Positions 1 to 6,002 of a stretch of 10,535 bases of DNA are shown piece by piece. This DNA comes from JBKJVQ01 sp046717125 (lineage in GTDB: Bacteria; Pseudomonadota; Alphaproteobacteria; Rhizobiales; Methyloligellaceae). Within the stretch, counting starts at the first letter, position 1. The number at the start of each line of letters is the position of its first letter. The translations under genes were made by a program, and so were the position numbers. The stretch covers positions 1 to 10,535 of the forward strand of contig JBKJVQ010000008.1 in NCBI GenBank assembly GCA_046717125.1. The letters run 5' to 3'. Below the pieces are notes generated by a model. The model was not told the DNA's origin and searched no databases. It saw only the letters and a program-made list of their open reading frames with translations.

Positions 1-54
1 GCGCGCTTTCTAGCCGGGATCGTCCTGGACGCCGCCGATATCCCGGACAAGACC

Positions 55-1872
55 ATGCAGCTTCGCAACATCGCCATCATCGCCCATGTCGACCATGGCA
101 AGACGTCCTTGATCGACGTGCTCCTGCGCCAGTCGGGCGCCTTCCGCGCCAACCAGCGCGTCGCCGAACGCGCGATGGACTCGAACGACCTCGAGCGCGA
201 GCGTGGCATCACGATCCTGGCCAAATGCACCTCGCTCCTCTGGGGCGATACACGCATCAACATTGTCGACACGCCGGGCCATGCGGATTTCGGTGGCGAG
301 GTGGAGCGCATCCTCAATATGGTCGACGGCGCGATCGTGCTGGTCGACGCCTCCGAAGGGCCGATGCCGCAGACCAAGTTCGTGGTGTCGAAGGCTTTGC
401 GGCTCGGCCTCAAGCCCATCGTAGCCATCAACAAGATCGACCGGCCCGACGAGCGGCATGTTGAAGTGGTTGACATGGTGTTCGATCTCTTCGCCGCGCT
501 CGACGCGACCGACGCGCAACTCGATTTCCCGATCCTCTACGGCTCGGCGAAGGAAGGCTGGATGGCGGACGCGCCGGGCGGGCCGCGGAAGGACATGGCG
601 CCCCTGTTCGATCTCGTACTGCGCCATGTGCCGGCGCCGGTTGTCGAGGAAGGTCAGTTCCGACTGCTCGCAACGACGCTCGAAGCCGATCCTTATCTCG
701 GACGGATCCTGACCGGGCGCATCAGTTCGGGCGCGGTTCGGCCGGGCATGCCGCTTCGCGCACTTGACCGGGACGGCAAGGAGGTCGAGCGCGGCCGGGT
801 TTCGAAGGTGCTCGCCTTCAGGGGTCTCGAGCGCCAGCCCGTCGAGGAGGCCGAAGCCGGGGACATTGTCGCCCTCGCCGGCCTCTCCGAGGCGACCGTC
901 GCCGACACGTTGTGCGACATTGCCGTGACCGCTCCGATCGAAGCCGATCCGGTGGATCCGCCGACGCTGTCGATGACGTTCCGCATCAATGACGGACCGC
1001 TGGCGGGTCGCGAAGGCGAGAAGGTGCAGAGCCGCGTCATCCGCGAGCGTCTGATGCGCGAGGCCGAGGGCAATGTCGCGCTGAAGATCAGCGATGTGGC
1101 CGACCGCGATTCGTTCGAAGTCGCCGGCCGCGGCGAGCTCCAGCTTGCGATCCTGATCGAGACCATGCGCCGCGAAGGCTTTGAGATGACGATCTCCCGC
1201 CCGCGCGTAATCTATAAGTCCGACGCGGCGACCGGCCAGCGGCTCGAGCCGATCGAGGAGGTCACGATCGATGTCGACGAGGAGTTCTCCGGCGTAGTCG
1301 TGCAGAAAATGTCGGAGCGCCGTGCCGAGCTTCTGGAAATGCGACCGTCGGGTGGCGGCCGCCAGCGGGTTGTGTTCCACGCGCCGACGCGCGGCCTTAT
1401 CGGTTATCAGGGCGAGATGCTGTCTGATACGCGCGGCACGGGCATCCTCAATCGCGTGTTTCACGCCTACGCGCCGTATCGCGGTGAGATTTCCGGCCGC
1501 CGTACCGGCGTGCTGATCTCGACCGGCGATGGCGCCGCTGTGCCGTTCGCCTTGTTTAATCTGGAAGATCGCGGACAGCTCATGATCGAGCCCGGCGCGA
1601 AAGTCTATCAGGGCATGATCGTCGGCGAGCACAGCCGCGGCAACGATCTCGAAGTAAACCCTCTCAAGGGCAAGAAGCTCACCAATGTCCGCGCCTCGGG
1701 CAAGGACGAGAACGTCATCCTGACGACGCCGATGGCCATGACCCTGGAACGCGCGCTCGCCTACATCGCCGATGACGAGCTGGTCGAAGTGACGCCGGAG
1801 TCGATCCGCCTCAGAAAGCGCTACCTCGATCCGCATGAGCGCAAGCGCGCCGAGCGGGCGCTCGCCTCCTGA
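55..1872 (+). CDS. typA: Translational GTPase TypA/BipA
   Basis: This is a 605-residue ribosome-binding GTPase of the EF-G/LepA superfamily, known in other bacteria to aid 50S subunit assembly and growth under stress or cold. All G motifs are visible: G1 AHVDHGKTS (residues 10-18), G2 ERGITI (49-54), G3 DTPGH (72-76, with the catalytic-type His76), G4 NKID (126-129) and G5 SAK (164-166). Domain II, an EF-G-like domain III/V pair and the family-specific C-terminal domain ([21 protein letters not shown]) follow. The length matches the family (about 605-610), so the gene is complete. ATG 55 is chosen because family members begin with a few residues before the [14 protein letters not shown] block. 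Only a weak GGA (45-47) precedes it, and the frame is open to the left edge without another ATG, GTG or TTG. The gene is tail-to-tail with the next one, 23 bp apart. A long antisense frame across it is a composition shadow. Confidence 0.98.
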   Translation: MQLRNIAIIAHVDHGKTSLIDVLLRQSGAFRANQRVAERAMDSNDLERERGITILAKCTSLLWGDTRINIVDTPGHADFGGEVERILNMVDGAIVLVDASEGPMPQTKFVVSKALRLGLKPIVAINKIDRPDERHVEVVDMVFDLFAALDATDAQLDFPILYGSAKEGWMADAPGGPRKDMAPLFDLVLRHVPAPVVEEGQFRLLATTLEADPYLGRILTGRISSGAVRPGMPLRALDRDGKEVERGRVSKVLAFRGLERQPVEEAEAGDIVALAGLSEATVADTLCDIAVTAPIEADPVDPPTLSMTFRINDGPLAGREGEKVQSRVIRERLMREAEGNVALKISDVADRDSFEVAGRGELQLAILIETMRREGFEMTISRPRVIYKSDAATGQRLEPIEEVTIDVDEEFSGVVVQKMSERRAELLEMRPSGGGRQRVVFHAPTRGLIGYQGEMLSDTRGTGILNRVFHAYAPYRGEISGRRTGVLISTGDGAAVPFALFNLEDRGQLMIEPGAKVYQGMIVGEHSRGNDLEVNPLKGKKLTNVRASGKDENVILTTPMAMTLERALAYIADDELVEVTPESIRLRKRYLDPHERKRAERALAS

Positions 1873-1895
1873 GCGCTAGGGGCAAGTCGAAGCCG

Positions 1896-2303
1896 CTACT
1901 CGCCGGTGCCCGGCGCGGTATCGGATTCATCGTCCGCCGACCCTCCCTCTTCGAGAACGGCGTGCAGTTCTGCGATTCGCCGCCCATAGGCATTGCCGAT
2001 GCATTGCAGGAAGCGATAGTCCGACTCCGGAATGGTCCCGCAAGCGTCACGGTCGTCCGAGAGCCATGCACGCTGCCCCTGCAGGACGCGAATGCCTTCC
2101 GGGGTCCGCTCGCCGACCGTGATCAGTGCGCGCTGATACAGACCGGCGAGTTCGAGATCGAGCGCCGAAAATTCCGCATCCGCGCACACGGCGCGTTCGA
2201 CGGCATTAGATTCCTTGCCGCATTCGAAGCTCGGTCCCGCCGCTTCCGAGAGGGAACCGAACGCCGCAGTCACGGCTACTGTCAGGATAAGACTGCTCTT
2301 CAT
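1896..2303 (-). CDS. Secreted LprI-like (DUF1311) small protein
   Basis: This is a 135-residue exported protein with the lysozyme-inhibitor-LprI N-terminal (DUF1311) pattern. Visible are FxCxK near residue 26, ERAVCAD around 36-42, FSALDLELAGLYQRAL (45-60), QRAWLSDRD-type text around 77-86, and four cysteines (28, 40, 88, 101) that could form two disulphides. Residues 1-21 form a signal peptide (KSSLILTVAVTAAFGS core) with probable cleavage after the SEA/AA region. The C-terminus is an acidic, probably disordered tail. I chose the ATG at 2303 rather than the in-frame upstream start at 2348 because it places the signal peptide at the N-terminus and follows a GGGGGT Shine-Dalgarno-like stretch. 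The mycobacterial namesake inhibits lysozyme, but most proteobacterial members have no tested function, so inhibition here is only an inference. It is divergent from the DUF2865 gene and shares its intergenic region. Confidence 0.85.
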   Translation of the reverse strand: MKSSLILTVAVTAAFGSLSEAAGPSFECGKESNAVERAVCADAEFSALDLELAGLYQRALITVGERTPEGIRVLQGQRAWLSDDRDACGTIPESDYRFLQCIGNAYGRRIAELHAVLEEGGSADDESDTAPGTGE

Positions 2304-2372
2304 TGAAACCCCCACGATCAGCATCCCCGCCATCTCGGAACTCCGCAAGACCGCCGTTCACTATCCGGCAAC

Positions 2373-2385
2373 CCACAAATTGTGG
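2373..2385. promoter_or_regulatory. 13-nt palindrome, candidate operator
   Basis: CCACAA-A-TTGTGG is a perfect inverted repeat with 6-bp arms and a one-base centre. It lies in the divergent region between the LprI-like gene and the DUF2865 gene. The same half-site, CCACAAT, recurs at 2412-2418. Both the symmetry and the repetition are directly visible. A regulator binding here is inferred and I cannot name one. Confidence 0.35.
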
Positions 2386-2389
2386 TGGA

Positions 2390-2418
2390 TTGATTTGCAT
2401 GATCGGCTGCCCCACAAT
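2390..2418 (+). promoter_or_regulatory. Candidate sigma-70-type promoter for the DUF2865 gene
   Basis: TTGATT (2390-2395) and CACAAT (2413-2418) are separated by 17 bp, each matching four of six consensus positions. Transcription would start near 2425, leaving a leader of about 55 nt before the GTG at 2481. The -10 element coincides with a CCACAA half-site, and the full palindrome sits just upstream of the -35. This is pattern matching only. Confidence 0.3.
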
Positions 2419-2468
2419 CGCGTGAACTTAAGCGGGGAAGCTGCGTTAACCGAAGGACGCACGGACTC

Positions 2469-2473
2469 AAGGA
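2469..2473 (+). promoter_or_regulatory. Ribosome binding site deciding the GTG start at 2481
   Basis: AAGGA lies 7 nt upstream of the GTG at 2481. The alternative in-frame ATG at 2520 has only GC-rich sequence before it and would remove the positively charged N-terminal region ahead of the membrane segment. This supports the GTG start. Confidence 0.65.
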
Positions 2474-2480
2474 AATTATC

Positions 2481-3452
2481 GTGGCACCCCCATTGTCTGG
2501 CGCGCGCCCCCGGCGCGCCATGTTTGCCGGAGTCGGCCTTGCTGCCGTGGTTCTCGGTAGCGTGTTTCTGATCACATCCGACGCCGTGTCCGTGCCGTTT
2601 GTCGGAGCGAAACCTGCCGCCACATCCCTCGATGAGACCATAGCATCGCGCGCCCGGCTGATCGCGCTGTTCGATGCGCAGCGGCAGGAGTTCGGCTGCG
2701 ACGCACCGGTTTCATCCGATCAGATCGTTGGTTGTGCCGAGATGCGCGGTAGGCTCGCCTTGATGAGAGCCGAGCTTGTAGCACTGAAGGCGCGCGCGGG
2801 CGGCCATTGGCTGGGCGGCGCCAAGGTCATTCAAACGCAGGGCTTTCTGGACAATCTATTCGGCGGCGTGTTTGGCGGCCGGGCCGCGCGCCGGGCCGCG
2901 CGCCGGGCCGAGGAATTCATCGAACGTCGAGCCCCGCGAGCTATCGGCAGACGTCCGCGCGAGAGCCAGACTGTCCAGCGGGGCGGCACGATCCGCACGA
3001 TGTGCGTGAGGACGTGTGACGGCTACTATTGGCCCGTCAGCTTTGCGACATCGCGGGATCGCCTGCGCAAGGACGCGCAGGTCTGCGAGTCGAGCTGCGG
3101 CGTGCCTGCCAAACTCTATTATTACGACAATCCTGGCGATGGGGTCGGGGATATGGTCGATATGCGCGGAAAGCGCTATGCCGACACGCCGACGGCGTTC
3201 AAGCATCAGGTGGCATTCGACAAGAATTGCCGGTGTGGCCCCGAGCCTTGGACACCGCAGGCGCAGGCGGCCTTTGCCGAGCGCGGTCAGTCCAAGGTCG
3301 CGTCGAAAAAGGGGCGCAAGGGGGACGTCGAGCAGGCATCGATGCGCCAAGAATCGCGCCGGTCACGCAGTGCGCGACGCAGCAAGAGCAATGGCTCTTA
3401 TTCGCGGCGCTATTCGCGCCGTGATGCCTATGCGCTGGGGTATGACCGCTAG
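2481..3452 (+). CDS. DUF2865 domain-containing exported protein
   Basis: This is a 323-residue protein with an uncleaved anchor or signal segment at residues 14-33, after the basic stretch GARPRR. A helical region follows (about 50-105) with cysteines 73 and 85, then a short Arg/Ala repeat (about 134-143). The DUF2865 core lies at about 168-255, with text typical of the family: TMCVRTCDGYYWPVSF, a tripartite DRLRKDAQVCESSC block, KLYYYDNPGD and KNCRCGPEPW. Cysteines at 175, 179, 202, 206, 250 and 252 suggest a disulphide-stabilised periplasmic fold. The C-terminal 55 residues are Arg/Ser/Lys-rich and probably disordered. The family is largely confined to Hyphomicrobiales and has no established function that I know of. 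The GTG start is supported by an AAGGA site. The gene precedes the tyrosine phosphatase gene by 42 bp on the same strand, so co-transcription is possible. Confidence 0.85.
   Translation: MAPPLSGARPRRAMFAGVGLAAVVLGSVFLITSDAVSVPFVGAKPAATSLDETIASRARLIALFDAQRQEFGCDAPVSSDQIVGCAEMRGRLALMRAELVALKARAGGHWLGGAKVIQTQGFLDNLFGGVFGGRAARRAARRAEEFIERRAPRAIGRRPRESQTVQRGGTIRTMCVRTCDGYYWPVSFATSRDRLRKDAQVCESSCGVPAKLYYYDNPGDGVGDMVDMRGKRYADTPTAFKHQVAFDKNCRCGPEPWTPQAQAAFAERGQSKVASKKGRKGDVEQASMRQESRRSRSARRSKSNGSYSRRYSRRDAYALGYDR
2881..2910 (+). repeat. 12-bp tandem repeat, 2.5 copies, inside the DUF2865 gene
   Basis: Two exact copies of GGGCCGCGCGCC (2881-2892 and 2893-2904) are followed by a half copy, GGGCCG (2905-2910). 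The unit is a multiple of three and encodes reiterated Arg-Ala-Ala-Arg between the helical N-terminal part and the cysteine-rich core. Slippage would add or remove four residues without a frameshift. Confidence 0.85.
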
Positions 3453-3479
3453 CCTATTGCGCGTTGCATGACCGCATGC

Positions 3480-3484
3480 AAGGA
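3480..3484 (+). promoter_or_regulatory. Ribosome binding site favouring the ATG at 3495
   Basis: AAGGA is placed 10 nt before the ATG at 3495. The upstream in-frame ATG at 3468 has no purine-rich site before it. Start at 3495 also gives the usual short lead (Met-Thr-Arg-Val-Leu-Phe-Val-Cys) to the phosphatase loop. Confidence 0.55.
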
Positions 3485-3494
3485 CGCGAGCGAC

Positions 3495-3995
3495 ATGACC
3501 CGCGTCCTTTTCGTTTGCCTTGGCAATATCTGCCGCTCGCCGACCGCCGAAGGCGTGTTTCGCCACGTGGCCGAAGAAGCGGGTCTGATTGACCGTTTCG
3601 AAACCGATTCCGCCGGCATTGGAGGTTGGCATGTGGGCCAGCCGCCGGATTCGCGGGCGCAAGCGGCCTCGAAGGCGCGCGGGATCGACATTTCCGGCCA
3701 GCGCGCCCGCCAGGTGACACGGGCCGATTTCGGTCGCTTCGATTACATTCTCGCGATGGATGAGGACAATCTCGAAGCCCTTTCAGTGATGCGACCGGCA
3801 GACTCACGCGCGGAGGTTTCGCTATTCCTTGACTTCGCCCCAGAGGCCGGTACGCGCGCTGTGCCCGACCCGTTTTTCGGCGGGCTGGAGGGATTCGATC
3901 ACGCCTACGATTTGATCGACGCGGCGAGCCGTGGCCTCCTCGCGCACATCCTGAACGAGGTGGACGCGGATCAGGCCGTCTCGCGCAAAGGGTAG
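3495..3995 (+). CDS. Low-molecular-weight protein tyrosine phosphatase
   Basis: This is a 166-residue cytoplasmic phosphatase (arsenate-reductase-like fold) that hydrolyses phosphotyrosine through a cysteinyl-phosphate intermediate. The P-loop is C8-LGNIC-R14-S15, and the general acid is Asp125 in DPFFGG near the C-terminus. The DSAG motif (38-41) and DYILAMDEDN (83-92) are also family blocks. The DP-Tyr-Tyr pair common in the family is Phe-Phe here, so the tyrosine phosphorylation used for regulation in some homologues is not available. There is no kinase (Wzc-type) or capsule gene nearby, so a capsule-phosphatase role is not indicated. The closer analogy is the stand-alone enzyme common in alphaproteobacteria. 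I prefer the ATG at 3495 to 3468 on RBS grounds. Its 3' end overlaps the convergent thpR gene by 25 bp. Confidence 0.93.
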   Translation: MTRVLFVCLGNICRSPTAEGVFRHVAEEAGLIDRFETDSAGIGGWHVGQPPDSRAQAASKARGIDISGQRARQVTRADFGRFDYILAMDEDNLEALSVMRPADSRAEVSLFLDFAPEAGTRAVPDPFFGGLEGFDHAYDLIDAASRGLLAHILNEVDADQAVSRKG

Positions 3996-4513
3996 GCGTC
4001 CTCGACCACGTAGGGGCCGCCGCCGACCGAATCCCGCGCCGAAAAGATAACGAACCGTCCGACTGGAAACGCGGGCGTTCTGAACGCGCCGAATTGGCCC
4101 AGATAGCGGGCGACTGTCTCGTCCCGGACGCCGCGCAACCGCGCCAGCGTGACATGAGGCGCGAATTTTCGCCCCTGGGGGGCGAGCCCCGCCGCCCGCG
4201 CGGCGCGTTCATGCGCACGCTGCAGAGAGAGCAGGGGTTCGGACTTTGTCACCGCCGCGTGGAGCGCATGCGGCTTGGCGCCGCCGAAGGCGCCCAGTCC
4301 ATCGAGCGCGAGGTCGAATTCGGGCAGGGCGACGTCCTCCAGCGCCGTGGCGAAATCGCGTGCGACCGCGCCGTCGACATCGCCCAGGAAGCGCAGCGTC
4401 AGATGGTAGTTCTCCGGCTTGACCCAGCGCGCGCCCGTCATCGGCTCGCGCAGCATCGACAGGCGCGATGCGATCGCGTGTGGAATTTCGATGGCCGAGA
4501 AGAGGCGTGGCAT
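3971..4513 (-). CDS. thpR: RNA 2',3'-cyclic phosphodiesterase (2H / LigT family)
   Basis: This is a 180-residue protein of the 2H phosphoesterase superfamily. Its members open 2',3'-cyclic phosphates on RNA ends to 2'-phosphates, and the E. coli enzyme can also join tRNA halves in vitro. Both signature HxTx motifs are present and well spaced: HLTL at residues 37-40, followed by RFLGDV, and HVTL at 120-123. Those histidines form the catalytic dyad. The N-terminal MPRLFSAIEIP is typical, and the length matches the family (about 175-190). The ATG at 4513 lies 4 nt after the tesA stop codon with no good Shine-Dalgarno site, which suggests translation coupled to tesA in one transcript. The end overlaps the phosphatase gene tail-to-tail. 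Confidence 0.93.
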   Translation of the reverse strand: MPRLFSAIEIPHAIASRLSMLREPMTGARWVKPENYHLTLRFLGDVDGAVARDFATALEDVALPEFDLALDGLGAFGGAKPHALHAAVTKSEPLLSLQRAHERAARAAGLAPQGRKFAPHVTLARLRGVRDETVARYLGQFGAFRTPAFPVGRFVIFSARDSVGGGPYVVEDAYPLRETA

Positions 4514-4517
4514 TGGG

Positions 4518-5159
4518 CTATCTGGCTTTCGCGCGGGCGATCAGTTCTTCCACCTTCGGCATGATCGACTCGACGATTTTCGCTACCCCTTCTTTCGTAG
4601 GGTGTAGTTCATCCGGCTGATTGAGTTTTGCATCCATGACGATGCCGTCGAGAAAAAACGGATAGAGCAATGCGTCATGGGTCTGCGCCAGATCCGGATA
4701 GATCGCGGCGAACGCCGCCTGATACTCAGGGCCGTAATTGCGCGGCCCCTCCATTCCGGCAAGCAGCACAGGAAGGCCGCGCGCCTTCAGTCGCGACAGG
4801 ATCTCGTCTAGCGCGCGCTTTGTTTCGGCGGGATCGAGTCCCCGCAAGGCATCGTTTGCGCCGAGTTCGACGATCACGGCCTGGGTGTCCTCGGGCACAG
4901 CCCAGTCGAGCCGTGCCAGTCCAGAGGCCGCCGTATCGCCCGAAACGCCGGCATTGACGATGCGCACGTCCTGGGCTTTGGCTTTCAACGCGGCCTCGAG
5001 CTGCGCCGGAAACGAGTCCTCTTCGGACAGGCCGTAGCCAGCCGTCAGACTGTCACCAAGCGCGACGATCGTCATGGGCTCAGCCCGCGCGGCTGAGGCA
5101 ATATGCGCCGCGAACAACAGGATCAGCGCGCCGGCACAGCGCCGGAAGGTCTGAAGCAT
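4518..5159 (-). CDS. tesA: Periplasmic SGNH/GDSL esterase, TesA-like (arylesterase/lysophospholipase)
   Basis: This is a 213-residue secreted hydrolase related to E. coli TesA (acyl-CoA thioesterase I / protease I / lysophospholipase L1). A signal peptide covers residues 1-26 (hydrophobic ALILLFAAHIASA, probable cut after ARA). The four SGNH blocks are visible: GDSL 35-38 with nucleophile Ser37, block II Gly72 in NAGVSGDT, block III GAND 100-103 with Asn102, and block V D183-E-L-H186-P with the catalytic Asp and His. The ATG at 5159 has GGAG (complement of 5168-5171) 8 nt upstream. It is the first gene of a likely tesA-thpR transcript and lies divergently next to ybbA-ybbP, the same arrangement as in E. 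coli. That suggests the hydrolase works with the transporter on lipid or acyl substrates in the periplasm. The exact substrate cannot be read from sequence. Confidence 0.95.
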   Translation of the reverse strand: MLQTFRRCAGALILLFAAHIASAARAEPMTIVALGDSLTAGYGLSEEDSFPAQLEAALKAKAQDVRIVNAGVSGDTAASGLARLDWAVPEDTQAVIVELGANDALRGLDPAETKRALDEILSRLKARGLPVLLAGMEGPRNYGPEYQAAFAAIYPDLAQTHDALLYPFFLDGIVMDAKLNQPDELHPTKEGVAKIVESIMPKVEELIARAKAR

Positions 5160-5173
5160 GAAAAAGGCTCCGT

Positions 5174-5202
5174 TTGCGATATGAGGCCGGCGCGCCTATC
5201 TG
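5174..5202 (+). promoter_or_regulatory. Candidate promoter for ybbA-ybbP
   Basis: TTGCGA (5174-5179) and TATCTG (5197-5202) are 17 bp apart in the 75-bp divergent gap. Both are only partial matches to the consensus. Transcription would start near 5209, inside the palindrome at 5204-5214. The call rests on position and spacing. Confidence 0.25.
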
Positions 5203-5203
5203 C

Positions 5204-5214
5204 TGCGTGACGCA
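5204..5214. promoter_or_regulatory. 11-nt palindrome in the tesA/ybbA divergent region
   Basis: TGCGT-G-ACGCA is a perfect inverted repeat with 5-bp arms. It lies 20 bp before ybbA and about 45 bp before the tesA start codon. It could be an operator serving both directions. Short GC-rich palindromes also arise by chance in such genomes. Confidence 0.25.
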
Positions 5215-5237
5215 ATTCGGTCAATCCAAGCCAGGTG

Positions 5238-6002
5238 ATGCAGAAACATTTCTCCCCAACTCGGGCCATAACAGGCTCCGCCATCTCTTTGCGCGATCTG
5301 CGCCTGACGCTGCCGAGCCGCGCCGGGCCGGTCGAGATTCTTAAAGGCGTCGATTTCGACGTCCAAGGGGGCGAAAGCGTCGCGGTCGTCGGGCCAAGCG
5401 GATCGGGCAAATCGACGCTGCTCATGATCATCGCGGGGCTCGAACGTCCTTCGTCGGGGGAAGTGATGGTGGCGGGAGAGGCGCTGAACGAACTCGGCGA
5501 AGACGCGTTGGCGCGGCTCCGTGGCCGACATATCGGCATCGTGTTCCAGTCTTTCCACCTCGTGCCGACCATGACGGCCGAGGAGAACGTCGCCCTGCCG
5601 CTCGAATTCGCCGGACGAAGCGATGCGCAAGGGGCGGCCAGCAAGGCGCTGGACGATGTCGGCCTCAGCCACCGGCACGATCATTTTCCCGCTCAGCTTT
5701 CCGGCGGCGAACAGCAGCGCGTGGCGCTCGCCCGCGCCATGGCGCCCGAGCCTTCCATCATCCTGGCGGATGAGCCGACGGGCAATCTCGACACGCGTAC
5801 CGGCCTACACGTGATGGATCTCCTGTTCGCGCTGAAGGAGCGCTCCGGCGCGACGCTCGTCCTTATCACCCATGACCGGAGCGTCGCTTCCCGCTGCCAG
5901 CGTCTGGTCGAGATGCGCGACGGGCTGGTGCTTGGTCCGGCGGCCGAGGCAGCATCTTCTATCGACGTGCCGCCGGCCCGCCGCCGATCGAAGCCCCGAT
6001 GA
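5238..6002 (+). CDS. ybbA: ABC transporter ATPase, YbbA (LolD/MacB-type)
   Basis: This is a 254-residue cytoplasmic nucleotide-binding subunit. Numbered from ATG 5238, it shows Walker A GPSGSGKST (52-60), Q-loop Gln104, signature LSGGEQQR (154-161), Walker B IILADE with catalytic Glu179, the D-loop and H-loop His212. The NLDTRTG stretch after Walker B is typical of the LolD/FtsE/MacB clade. A GTG at 5235 immediately before the ATG is an equally possible start, and neither has a strong Shine-Dalgarno site. The C-terminal tail of about 20 residues (PPARRRSKPR) is basic. The stop codon overlaps the ybbP start in ATGA, so the two subunits are made together. The LolD homologue of lipoprotein sorting is an alternative name, but the large double-FtsX permease and the divergent tesA point to YbbA. 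Confidence 0.93.
   Translation: MQKHFSPTRAITGSAISLRDLRLTLPSRAGPVEILKGVDFDVQGGESVAVVGPSGSGKSTLLMIIAGLERPSSGEVMVAGEALNELGEDALARLRGRHIGIVFQSFHLVPTMTAEENVALPLEFAGRSDAQGAASKALDDVGLSHRHDHFPAQLSGGEQQRVALARAMAPEPSIILADEPTGNLDTRTGLHVMDLLFALKERSGATLVLITHDRSVASRCQRLVEMRDGLVLGPAAEAASSIDVPPARRRSKPR

Noticed and set aside
1..54. Possible end of an upstream gene before typA
   Set aside because: Too little sequence is present to tell a coding end from leader, and the typA frame itself is also open through it.
10..1836. A 608-codon open frame antisense to typA
   Set aside because: It mirrors typA almost exactly. Its translation is a low-complexity mix of Arg, His, Asp, Ala and Leu without domains, as expected from a G/C-rich third-position bias on the opposite strand, and no RBS or partner supports it.
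1858..1876. GCGCTC-N7-GAGCGC hairpin spanning the typA stop codon as a terminator
   Set aside because: The stem is only 6 bp and no T-run follows, and such short GC hairpins are frequent in this composition.
4094..4564. A 156-codon plus-strand frame opposite thpR and the end of tesA
   Set aside because: The minus strand carries both HxTx motifs and the TesA C-terminus. The plus frame is Arg-rich shadow.
5189..5196. GGCGCGCC 8-bp palindrome as an operator
   Set aside because: The same octamer occurs elsewhere in the window (for example near 2512) and is expected by chance at this G+C content.
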